A stretch of DNA of 5,194 bases from JBMYYE01 sp049609065. Its GTDB lineage: Bacteria > Pseudomonadota > Alphaproteobacteria > Rhodobacterales > Rhodobacteraceae. Where the stretch lies: the NCBI GenBank assembly GCA_049609065.1, contig JBMYYE010000131.1:1-5194 (forward strand), written 5' to 3'. Below are positions 1 to 5,194 of this stretch, piece after piece (positions within the stretch are counted from its first letter, which is position 1; each line of letters starts with the position of its first letter). A model generated the notes under the pieces. It ran no database searches and was not told the origin of the DNA. It saw only the letters and a program-made list of their open reading frames with translations. The position numbers and the translations under genes were made by a program.

Positions 1-219
1 TCGGCGGGTCTTTTCTATGACATTGGTTCGATTTGGGATCTTGATAACACAGGCGGTGGATCCGTGGATGACAGCCGCAATATGCGCTCTGCCATTGGTA
101 TGTCGCTTTTCTGGGATACGGCGATTGGCCCACTGCAGTTTAACTTCTCGCGCCCCATTCAAAAAGAAGCGTATGACCGCACTCGGAATTTTGAATTTAC
201 GATTTCAACAAAATTCTAA
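1..219 (+). CDS. bamA: BamA, C-terminal end of the outer-membrane assembly barrel (partial)
   Basis: This is the 3' end of an open frame that enters from the left edge and stops at TAA 217-219, giving 72 visible residues. They match the end of the BamA (Omp85) beta-barrel: a Gly-rich loop (residues 18-20, GGG), then RSAIGMSLFWDTAIGPLQFN (30-49), which corresponds to the E. coli stretch around SAGIALQWMSPIGPL, then a last amphipathic strand FEFTISTKF ending in the C-terminal Phe typical of outer-membrane barrels. BamA is the core of the BAM machine, which folds and inserts beta-barrel proteins into the outer membrane. The POTRA domains and most of the barrel lie outside the window. The next gene, ompH, starts 6 nt after the stop and encodes a chaperone that delivers clients to BAM, which supports the call. 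The family is secure; other Omp85 members such as TamA are unlikely in this context. Confidence 0.93.
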   Translation, partial: SAGLFYDIGSIWDLDNTGGGSVDDSRNMRSAIGMSLFWDTAIGPLQFNFSRPIQKEAYDRTRNFEFTISTKF

Positions 220-225
220 AGACGT

Positions 226-825
226 ATGAGACGCGCGTTACATATCCTTTGGTCCGCGGGTGTCGCGGGCCTTTTGCTGTTTTTTACGCCAGGCGTGGCT
301 TTGGCGCAGGCTGTGGATGTGGCAGAGCCTGCAGATAGCTTTGTGGTGCTTGATGTGGATGCGGTCTTTGTTGCCTCACAGTTTGGTATTGAAGCAGAGG
401 CAAAGCGTCAGTCGGCGCGCCGTGAACAGCTTTCAGAGAATGCAGAACTGATTTTGGCGCTAAATGAAGAAGAGCAAGCGCTCACCAAACAACGTAAACT
501 CATGACCCGTGAGGCGTTTCAGCCTTTGGCGATTGAGTTTGATCAAAAAGTCCGCGCTTTGCGCACGGCCCAAGATGAAAAATCGCAAGCGATTGAGCAG
601 ACCTATGAAGATAAACGGTTGCTTTTCTTCAATCTGCTGCCTGAAATCTTAGACAAAGTGCTACAAGAGAGAAATGCCAAGGCGGTTTTGGATCGCCGTG
701 TGCTTCTTTATGCCCGTCAGATTTTTGATGTCACAGATGATGTCGTGGTGGCGGTTGATCTTGCTTATGCTGCTGGATATTTTGACCGTCCCACAGAACC
801 CGCTACCCCTCCATCAGGGGAATGA
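226..825 (+). CDS. ompH: OmpH/Skp-family periplasmic chaperone
   Basis: This 199-residue protein has a clear Sec signal peptide: basic MRR, a hydrophobic core (about residues 8-25) and a likely signal peptidase I site after ALA or AQA (about residues 26-29). The mature part begins with a short beta-like segment, FVVLDVDAVF (about 39-48), the usual OmpH/Skp opening. A long, charged, Gln/Glu/Lys/Arg-rich helical region follows (about 55-130), which should form the coiled-coil tentacles, and then a return segment, AKAVLDRRVLLYA (about 152-164), typical of the family core. The C terminus is a short Pro-rich tail. Skp trimers hold unfolded outer-membrane proteins in the periplasm and pass them to BamA, encoded just upstream. 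ATG 226 is the first possible start, because the bamA TAA at 217-219 is in the same frame and no other start codon lies between. The Shine-Dalgarno is poor (AAAGA at 218-222), so translation probably depends on coupling to bamA. It is somewhat longer than E. coli Skp (161 residues). Confidence 0.88.
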   Translation: MRRALHILWSAGVAGLLLFFTPGVALAQAVDVAEPADSFVVLDVDAVFVASQFGIEAEAKRQSARREQLSENAELILALNEEEQALTKQRKLMTREAFQPLAIEFDQKVRALRTAQDEKSQAIEQTYEDKRLLFFNLLPEILDKVLQERNAKAVLDRRVLLYARQIFDVTDDVVVAVDLAYAAGYFDRPTEPATPPSGE

Positions 826-909
826 TGTGAATTTCTGGCGCTCATGGCTTGTGCCATCCTTGCGAAGTTGTTACGAAATATAGAGTTCATTTTTTAAGGA
901 GCGCCCGAC
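826..909 (+). other. ompH-fabZ intergenic gap, where lpxD often sits
   Basis: This 84-nt non-coding stretch is the longest gap in the window. It contains a small inverted repeat, ATGGC (844-848) and GCCAT (853-857) with a 4-nt loop, not followed by a T-run, so it is not a convincing terminator. The right half is AT-rich (about 871-897) and ends in the fabZ ribosome-binding site. A TATAGA (879-884) could serve as a -10 box, but nothing resembling a -35 lies 16-18 nt upstream, so no promoter is called. In E. coli and many other proteobacteria lpxD lies between skp and fabZ; no lpxD coding remnant can be recognised here. Confidence 0.6.
896..901 (+). promoter_or_regulatory. Ribosome-binding site fixing the fabZ GTG start
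   Basis: AAGGAG lies 8 nt upstream of the GTG at 910 and is the strongest Shine-Dalgarno in the window. A TAA at 895-897, in frame with fabZ, overlaps the site, so GTG 910 is the first start codon the frame allows. fabZ therefore appears to be initiated independently, unlike the closely coupled genes on either side. Confidence 0.85.
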
Positions 910-1371
910 GTGAGCGAGACGCCAGCACAAGAAACCCTTTCCGCCGATATTGACCTAATCCAACGGATTATCCCACATCGATATCCGTTTTTGTTGATCG
1001 ACAAAGTGCGCGATATTGTGCCAAATAAATCCGCTGTTGGGATCAAAAATGTGACCTTCAATGAGCCACATTTTCAAGGCCACTTTCCGGGCGCTCCAAT
1101 CATGCCAGGTGTGACAATCATCGAAGCCATGGCACAAACCGCCGCGGTGATGGTGGGTGTGTCACTTGATCTGGCTGACAAAGATCTCCTCGTTTACTTC
1201 ATGGGGATTGATAAATGTAAATTCCGCCGCAAAGTGGTGCCCGGTGATGTGCTTGAAATGAATGTGGTTGCCACACGCGGCGGCGGCAAAGTTTGGAAAT
1301 TCACAGGCCATGCAACCGTTGACGGGGATACCGCAGCAACAGCAGAATTTACGGCGATGATGGATCTCTGA
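910..1371 (+). CDS. fabZ: 3-hydroxyacyl-[acyl-carrier-protein] dehydratase FabZ
   Basis: FabZ dehydrates (R)-3-hydroxyacyl-ACP to trans-2-enoyl-ACP in type II fatty-acid synthesis, in the cytoplasm. The 153-residue product is the usual length for this single hot-dog-fold enzyme. Seen in the sequence: IPHRYPFLLID (residues 21-31), the conserved N-terminal motif; HFPGAPIMPG (58-67), holding the catalytic His58; and EAMAQ (72-76), holding the catalytic Glu72. The His-to-Glu spacing of 14 equals that of E. coli FabZ (His54, Glu68). KFRRKVVPGD (104-113) is the conserved later segment. Start: GTG 910, set by an AAGGAG 8 nt upstream. The stop is one base before the lpxA ATG. Its neighbours show the classic fabZ-lpxA link: both enzymes compete for the same 3-hydroxyacyl-ACP, FabZ sending it to membrane phospholipid and LpxA to lipid A, so shared transcription helps balance the two. 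FabA is less likely given the motif details and the context. Confidence 0.97.
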   Translation: MSETPAQETLSADIDLIQRIIPHRYPFLLIDKVRDIVPNKSAVGIKNVTFNEPHFQGHFPGAPIMPGVTIIEAMAQTAAVMVGVSLDLADKDLLVYFMGIDKCKFRRKVVPGDVLEMNVVATRGGGKVWKFTGHATVDGDTAATAEFTAMMDL

Positions 1372-1372
1372 T

Positions 1373-2167
1373 ATGATCGATCCATCGGCTCAAATCCACA
1401 AAAGCGCCATCATAGAAGACGGTGCAACGATCGGTGCGAACTGTGTCATCGGCCCGTTTTCACTCGTGGGACCAGAAGTGGTGCTCGCTGAGGGCGTGAT
1501 TTTAAAGTCTCACGTTGTGGTTACGGGCGATACCCATATTGGGGCTGAAACGGAAATCTACCCGTTTTCCAATATTGGTGACATTCCACAAGATTTGAAA
1601 TTCGGCGGCGAAAAAACCAAACTTCGTATTGGCGCACGCAACCGTATTCGCGAAGGCGTGACGATGAATACCGGCACGGATGGTGGCGGTGGCCTTACGA
1701 AAGTCGGAGATGACGGTCTCTTCATGACGGGGGCCCATGTGGGGCATGACGCGATTGTCGGGGACCGTGTGATCCTTGCCAACCAAGCGGCGCTTGCGGG
1801 GCATTGCATCGTGGATGATGATGTTATCATTGGCGGTTTGTCTGGCATTCATCAATTCGTGCGCCTTGGAAAAGGCGCTATCATTGGCGCTGTCACAATG
1901 GTCACGAATGACGTTATTCCTTATGGCCTCGTACAGGCGCCACGTGGGGAACTGTCAGGCTTGAACCTTGTGGGCCTCAAACGCAAAGGCGTGGCCCGTG
2001 AGGATATCACAGCTCTGCGCGCCGCCTATCAAATGTTGGCGCAAGGCGATGGGGCCTTTCAAGAACGCGCAAAGCGTTTGAAGGAAGAAACCACAAGCGA
2101 TTACGTATCTGATATCGTAGATTTTGTTTTGGGCGAAACGGGGCGATCCTACCTCACGCCGAATTGA
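1373..2167 (+). CDS. lpxA: UDP-N-acetylglucosamine O-acyltransferase LpxA
   Basis: LpxA carries out the first step of lipid A synthesis in the cytoplasm, moving an (R)-3-hydroxyacyl chain from ACP to the 3-OH of UDP-GlcNAc. The 264-residue product is close to the E. coli length (262). It shows the left-handed parallel beta-helix hexapeptide pattern over about residues 1-185 (for example AIIEDGATIGANCVIG) and a helical C-terminal domain from about 205. Conserved landmarks fall at E. coli numbering: QDLKF (73-77), RNRIREGVT (89-97), GGGLTKVG (105-112), and AHVGHD (121-126) with the catalytic His125; IHQF (159-162) and LKRKG (202-206) follow. Position 173, the acyl-chain ruler Gly in E. coli, is Ala here. 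Start: ATG 1373 gives MIDPSAQIH, matching the E. coli start MIDKSA. It lies 1 nt after the fabZ stop and has only a weak Shine-Dalgarno (GGAT at 1362-1365), so coupling to fabZ is likely. Confidence 0.97.
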   Translation: MIDPSAQIHKSAIIEDGATIGANCVIGPFSLVGPEVVLAEGVILKSHVVVTGDTHIGAETEIYPFSNIGDIPQDLKFGGEKTKLRIGARNRIREGVTMNTGTDGGGGLTKVGDDGLFMTGAHVGHDAIVGDRVILANQAALAGHCIVDDDVIIGGLSGIHQFVRLGKGAIIGAVTMVTNDVIPYGLVQAPRGELSGLNLVGLKRKGVAREDITALRAAYQMLAQGDGAFQERAKRLKEETTSDYVSDIVDFVLGETGRSYLTPN

Positions 2168-2169
2168 GG
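2166..2169 (+). promoter_or_regulatory. Ribosome-binding site deciding the lpxI start
   Basis: GAGG overlaps the last two bases of the lpxA stop codon and lies 5 nt before ATG 2175. It supports that ATG over an in-frame TTG at 2124, which lies inside lpxA and would add 17 residues unlike the LpxI N terminus. Confidence 0.6.
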
Positions 2170-2174
2170 CTGTT

Positions 2175-2987
2175 ATGACATCTTCTTCACCAAGCGACGT
2201 GACGGCAATTCTTGCTGGCGGTGGCCAGCTCCCTTTGGTGGTGGCGCGCCATCTTTCTCATCCGTTTTTGGTGGATTTTGAAGGCGTCGATTGTGATGGG
2301 TTCTCTGCAGAATATACGGCAAATTTCAACACGTTAGGGGCACTTTTTGATGTGCTGCGCGCCCGTAAGGTCACGCATGTGGTCTTTGCGGGGGGTATGG
2401 CGCGTCCTGCTTTAAACCCCGCGGAATTTGACAGCAAAATGATTTCTCTGGCCCCACGACTGATGGCGGCCTTTCAATCCGGTGACGATGCGCTTTTGCG
2501 TCTCGTTGTGGATGTGTTTGAAGAAGAAGGATTTACCATTCTAGGGGCCCATGACTTGGTGCCTGAACTGGTGGCCAAAGCCAGTTCAATCGCAGGGCCT
2601 GTTGCAGATGCGCCTGCGCATGCAGATGCCGAAACAGGCGCGCATATCCTTGAGCATATGAGCGCTCTGGACATTGGGCAATCTTGCGTTGTCGCCAATG
2701 GTCTGTGCCTTGGTCTTGAAACTTTGCAAGGCACGGATGCGATGCTTGGGTTTGTTGCAATGACACCCCCGCATTTGCGCCGTGCCAAAGGGGTGCTGAT
2801 TAAACGTGCCAAAACGGGCCAAGATCTTCGGGTGGATATGCCCGCGATTGGTGTGGCGACTGTTGAAAACGCAGCAAAAGCCGGGCTTTCAGGGATCGCA
2901 ATCGAAGCAAAACGCGTGCTTTTGATTGATCGACCTGCGATCTGTGCTGCGGCAGAGCGTTTGAACATATCACTTTGGGCGTTTTGA
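2175..2987 (+). CDS. lpxI: UDP-2,3-diacylglucosamine diphosphatase LpxI (DUF1009 type)
   Basis: LpxI hydrolyses UDP-2,3-diacylglucosamine to lipid X and UMP, the fourth step of lipid A synthesis. It was characterised in Caulobacter and stands in for the unrelated metallophosphoesterase LpxH of E. coli. From ATG 2175 the protein has 270 residues, the usual family size. Seen: an N-terminal AILAGGGQLP (residues 11-20), the Gly-rich motif of the family; VTHVVFAGGMARP (66-78), a second conserved block; and ANGLCLGLETLQGTDAML (174-191). The C-terminal block runs from QDLRVDMPAIGVATV (216-230) into AGLSGIAIEA. Asp221, in RVDMP, probably corresponds to the essential Asp of Caulobacter LpxI (Asp225); this equivalence is from memory. 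The gene starts 7 nt after lpxA, and its stop codon shares a base with the lpxB start. That position between the enzymes for steps 1 and 5 supports the assignment. No signal peptide is seen; it is probably cytoplasmic or loosely membrane-associated. Confidence 0.93.
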   Translation: MTSSSPSDVTAILAGGGQLPLVVARHLSHPFLVDFEGVDCDGFSAEYTANFNTLGALFDVLRARKVTHVVFAGGMARPALNPAEFDSKMISLAPRLMAAFQSGDDALLRLVVDVFEEEGFTILGAHDLVPELVAKASSIAGPVADAPAHADAETGAHILEHMSALDIGQSCVVANGLCLGLETLQGTDAMLGFVAMTPPHLRRAKGVLIKRAKTGQDLRVDMPAIGVATVENAAKAGLSGIAIEAKRVLLIDRPAICAAAERLNISLWAF

Positions 2988-2989
2988 TG
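2985..2989 (+). promoter_or_regulatory. TGATG stop-start overlap coupling lpxI to lpxB
   Basis: The lpxI stop TGA (2985-2987) and the lpxB start ATG (2987-2989) share one A. There is no good Shine-Dalgarno just upstream, only GGGC at 2977-2980, so reinitiation by ribosomes finishing lpxI is the likely route. An in-frame TTG at 2975 would extend LpxB by only four residues (MGVL) ahead of MSGLSF, and the ATG is preferred. Confidence 0.75.
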
Positions 2990-4141
2990 TCTGGGCTTAG
3001 CTTTTACCTTATCGCAGGCGAAGCCTCGGGTGACAAACTTGGGGCGGCTTTGATGCAAGGTCTTAAAGCATTGCATCAGGATGTCACATTTCATGGGGTG
3101 GGTGGCCCCTTGATGGAAGCTGAAGGCTTAACCTCGCTTTTTGATATGACCGAGCTTTCCATCATGGGGATTGCGGAAGTTGCACCCAAATATTTTCACC
3201 TCAAACGTCGCATAAAAGAAGTGGCGCAAGATGCTTTAACGAAATCCCCCAATGCATTGATAACAATTGATAGCCCTGATTTTTGTCTGCGGGTTGCAAG
3301 CCTTGTTAAAGCGGAAAACCCCAACCTAAAAACCATTCATTATGTGGCACCATCGGTTTGGGCTTGGCGGGAAAACCGCGCGGACAAAATGGCCAAAGTG
3401 ATCGATCATGTGCTTGCGCTCTTGCCGTTTGAGCCGCCTTATATGGAACGCGCTGGCATGAGCTGTGATTTTGTTGGCCACCCAGTGGTTGCGGAAAAAA
3501 CCGCAACAGATACAGAGGTGCAAAACTTTCGGGCCCATCACGAAATTTTGGAGCATGAGACGGTTGTTTTGGCGCTTCCCGGATCGCGCAAAGGTGAAGT
3601 GAGGCGGCTTGCCCCACGGTTTGGCGCGGCATTGACGCAAGTGGCGCAAGACACACCCATTCGCGTGGTTGTCCCGACAGTTGTCAACACCCATAGCTTG
3701 GTTGAAGAGCTCACCTCATCATGGGGATGCGATCCGATCCTTGTGCCATCGTTAAATAAATCAGCCAAAGCGGCAGCATTCGGCGCGGCGGATTTTGCAT
3801 TGGCGGCCTCTGGCACGGTGTCGCTGGAATTGGCGGCTAATGCCGTGCCGATGGTCATTGCCTATGACATGAATTGGCTATCACGGATCATAATTTCGCG
3901 CGCCTTACGGATCGATACGGTCACTTTGGTGAACTTGGTGTCCGAAACGCGTGTCGTGCCAGAGTTTTTAGGCCCAGCCTGCACGAGCGATGCGATCTAT
4001 GCTGCCATGCACAGCTTGATGGAGGACCCGTCACAGCAAAAAGAAGCCATGCAGCTCACGATGGACCGTTTGGGGCAGGGCGGTGAGGCGCCCGGATTGC
4101 GGGCGGCCCGATCTGTTTTGGCACAGGTCGCGACCTCTTAA
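2987..4141 (+). CDS. lpxB: Lipid-A-disaccharide synthase LpxB
   Basis: LpxB (glycosyltransferase family 19) condenses UDP-2,3-diacylglucosamine with lipid X to form the beta-1',6 tetraacyl disaccharide 1-phosphate at the inner face of the cytoplasmic membrane. The 384-residue product compares with 382 in E. coli. Motifs in order: IAGEASGD (residues 9-16) at the N terminus; IDSPDF (94-99), with Asp98 at the position of an essential E. coli Asp; APSVWAWR (121-128); LPFEPPY (146-152); FVGHP (162-166); LPGSRKGEVRRL (197-208), whose Arg201 is also at E. coli numbering; SGTVSLELA (275-283), the UDP-sugar-binding region of the C-terminal GT-B half; and TLVNLV (313-318), where E. coli has a PNLL-like motif. 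All key motifs look intact. It is the last gene of the plus-strand cluster and takes its acceptor substrate from LpxI, encoded directly upstream. The start is set by the TGATG overlap. It ends with TAA at 4139-4141, inside the loop of a possible hairpin. Confidence 0.97.
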   Translation: MSGLSFYLIAGEASGDKLGAALMQGLKALHQDVTFHGVGGPLMEAEGLTSLFDMTELSIMGIAEVAPKYFHLKRRIKEVAQDALTKSPNALITIDSPDFCLRVASLVKAENPNLKTIHYVAPSVWAWRENRADKMAKVIDHVLALLPFEPPYMERAGMSCDFVGHPVVAEKTATDTEVQNFRAHHEILEHETVVLALPGSRKGEVRRLAPRFGAALTQVAQDTPIRVVVPTVVNTHSLVEELTSSWGCDPILVPSLNKSAKAAAFGAADFALAASGTVSLELAANAVPMVIAYDMNWLSRIIISRALRIDTVTLVNLVSETRVVPEFLGPACTSDAIYAAMHSLMEDPSQQKEAMQLTMDRLGQGGEAPGLRAARSVLAQVATS

Positions 4142-4150
4142 ACCGCGACC
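4126..4150. repeat. Inverted repeat straddling the lpxB stop codon
   Basis: GGTCGCG (4126-4132) and CGCGACC (4144-4150) form a perfect 7-bp GC-rich stem around an 11-nt loop that contains the lpxB TAA. The left arm is also part of a self-complementary 10-mer, GGTCGCGACC (4126-4135), so the two pairings exclude each other. CGCGACC is thereby present twice as a direct repeat (4129-4135 and 4144-4150). No T-run follows on either strand, so this is not a standard intrinsic terminator. Its place in an 18-nt convergent gap makes a role in mRNA 3'-end formation or stability possible but unproven. Confidence 0.45.
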
Positions 4151-4159
4151 ACTATCCAC

Positions 4160-5194
4160 TTAGGTTGGTTTTGGGCGATATATCCACCCACCACCAAAGA
4201 TCCGTGTGCTTTGATCATCATAGAAGACGCAGGCTTGCCCCGGGCTGACGCCTTCTTCAGGGATAAGAAGTTCGACTTCGGCTTCTGTGTCTGAGATTGG
4301 GCGAATGATTGCGGGCTGCGGCGGACGGGTTGAGCGTACGCGCACTTTCACAGTCCATTCCGGCTGCGACATGAATGGCACATCCCCAAGCCAGTTAATC
4401 TCGCGCACCGCGATGATTTTTGTCGTGAGCGCCTCTTTGGGGCCGACGACAACCTGACGCGCATCTGGATCGAGCTTCACCACATAAAGGGGATCGGTTA
4501 GCCCCCCAATGCCAAGCCCGCGGCGCTGACCGATGGTGTAGTGAATGATGCCTTGGTGGTGACCAAGAACCGTACCATCCATATCAACAATATCGCCTGG
4601 GTCGGCGGCTTCTGGGCGCAGCTTTTGGATCACGGCGGCATAATTGCCATCGGGGACAAAGCAGATGTCTTGGCTGTCTGGCTTGTCCGCCACCGAAAGC
4701 CCAAATTTTCCCGCAAGCGCACGCGTTTCAGCCTTGGAGGCAAGGTGCCCCAAAGGAAAGCGCAAGAAATCGAGTTGGTCTTGGGTGGTCGAAAAGAGGA
4801 AATAGCTCTGATCGCGGTTCGCATCCGCGGCGGAATGCAATTCGGCTTTTTCATCACCCATCATGCGCTGAATATAATGACCCGTCGCCATACAGTCCGC
4901 ATCAAGATCTTTGGCCGTTTCAAGAAGGTCCTTGAATTTCACGCGCTCATTGCAGCGAATGCAGGGCACAGGTGTTGCCCCGCCGAGGTAGCTCTCGGCG
5001 AATTCGTCAATGACGGCTTCTTGAAAAATATTTTCATAATCAAGCACATAATGCGGGAAGTTCATTTCTTCGGCCACGCGGCGCGCATCATGAATATCAC
5101 GGCCCGCACAACACGCCCCTTTTTTTGCAAGCGCCGCCCCATGATCATACAATTGAAGCGTCACACCAACCACATCATAGCCTTCTGACTTCAA
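4160..5194 (-). CDS. mnmA: tRNA-specific 2-thiouridylase MnmA (5' end outside the window)
   Basis: MnmA thiolates C2 of the wobble uridine U34 in tRNA-Lys, -Glu and -Gln, using ATP to adenylate the base and a sulfur relay for the persulfide. The visible 344 residues begin inside the N-terminal ATP-pyrophosphatase domain: the first codon, TTG at the window edge, is most likely an internal Leu. The SGGVDSS P-loop and the true start therefore lie beyond position 5194, probably a few dozen codons away. Seen, in residues of the visible part: GYDVVGVTLQLYD (5-17); PCIRCNERVKF (77-87), whose Cys81 matches the E. coli catalytic Cys102; MATGHY (102-107), substrate-binding; DSQDICFVP (173-181), whose Cys178 matches the persulfide-forming Cys199; YTIGQRRGLGIG (219-230) of the central domain; and a C-terminal beta-barrel ending near GGGWIYRPKPT. 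It converges on lpxB with an 18-nt gap and has no pathway link to the lipid A genes. No truncation or frameshift is visible within the window. Confidence 0.96.
   Translation of the reverse strand: MKSEGYDVVGVTLQLYDHGAALAKKGACCAGRDIHDARRVAEEMNFPHYVLDYENIFQEAVIDEFAESYLGGATPVPCIRCNERVKFKDLLETAKDLDADCMATGHYIQRMMGDEKAELHSAADANRDQSYFLFSTTQDQLDFLRFPLGHLASKAETRALAGKFGLSVADKPDSQDICFVPDGNYAAVIQKLRPEAADPGDIVDMDGTVLGHHQGIIHYTIGQRRGLGIGGLTDPLYVVKLDPDARQVVVGPKEALTTKIIAVREINWLGDVPFMSQPEWTVKVRVRSTRPPQPAIIRPISDTEAEVELLIPEEGVSPGQACVFYDDQSTRIFGGGWIYRPKPT

Noticed and set aside
17..229. A 70-codon plus-strand frame at the left edge
   Set aside because: It is out of frame with the bamA end, which reads cleanly as a BamA C-terminal barrel from position 1.
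844..857. Small hairpin ATGGC/GCCAT after ompH as a terminator
   Set aside because: It is only 5 bp with no T-run after it, and the following genes are on the same strand in a typical operon order.
860..884. A possible sigma-70 promoter, TTGCGA (860-865) and TATAGA (879-884), before fabZ
   Set aside because: The spacer is only 13 nt, far from the usual 16-18, and no better -35 sits at the right distance.
2124..2174. TTG 2124 as the lpxI start
   Set aside because: It lies 44 nt inside lpxA, and the added residues do not resemble LpxI. ATG 2175 has a GAGG site 5 nt upstream and gives the usual family length.
2474..3094. A 206-codon minus-strand open frame opposite lpxI and the start of lpxB
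   Set aside because: It spans the junction of two conserved genes on the other strand, is rich in Ser/Arg/Pro as typical of shadow translation, and has no recognisable family.
4541..5188. A 215-codon open frame on the plus strand opposite mnmA
   Set aside because: It lies wholly antisense to a well-conserved mnmA with all its motifs and shows no recognisable domain. Long antisense frames are expected opposite such codon usage.
5192..5194. TTG at the right edge as the mnmA start codon
   Set aside because: The P-loop SGGVDSS that opens MnmA proteins is missing, and the visible sequence begins where the family has the following LxxxGY segment, so the codon is an internal Leu and the gene continues outside.

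Overview
The window holds an ordinary, tightly packed chromosomal cluster for outer-membrane biogenesis and early lipid A synthesis, from a Gram-negative bacterium, most likely an alphaproteobacterium of the Rhodobacterales (Roseobacter-like). Three points suggest this. The UDP-2,3-diacylglucosamine hydrolase is of the LpxI type and lies between lpxA and lpxB. The convergent MnmA has the alphaproteobacterial-looking PCIRCN motif. GC content is moderate with a G/C-leaning third position. The assignment rests on gene order and motif recall, not on a search.

Layout, left to right, plus strand: the last 72 codons of bamA (1-219); ompH/skp (226-825); an 84-nt gap; fabZ (910-1371, GTG start with a strong Shine-Dalgarno); lpxA (1373-2167); lpxI (2175-2987); lpxB (2987-4141). 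After an 18-nt convergent junction, mnmA lies on the minus strand (4160-5194). Its first few dozen codons are beyond the right edge. No RNA gene, insertion sequence, CRISPR array or phage gene was seen, and no gene-free stretch exceeds 84 nt.

The genes work together. BamA inserts outer-membrane proteins and OmpH/Skp chaperones them across the periplasm. FabZ draws (R)-3-hydroxyacyl-ACP into fatty-acid elongation, while LpxA takes the same intermediate into lipid A. LpxI removes UMP from UDP-2,3-diacylglucosamine to give lipid X, and LpxB joins lipid X to another UDP-2,3-diacylglucosamine to form the tetraacyl disaccharide 1-phosphate. LpxC and LpxD, needed between LpxA and LpxI, are not in the window. 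lpxD is missing from its usual place between skp and fabZ. MnmA is an unrelated tRNA 2-thiolation enzyme that happens to converge on the operon.

No previously undescribed system was found. The points most worth a second look are the lpxD-less gap, an Ala in place of the E. coli Gly173 acyl-chain ruler in LpxA, and a hairpin without a T-run straddling the lpxB stop codon.
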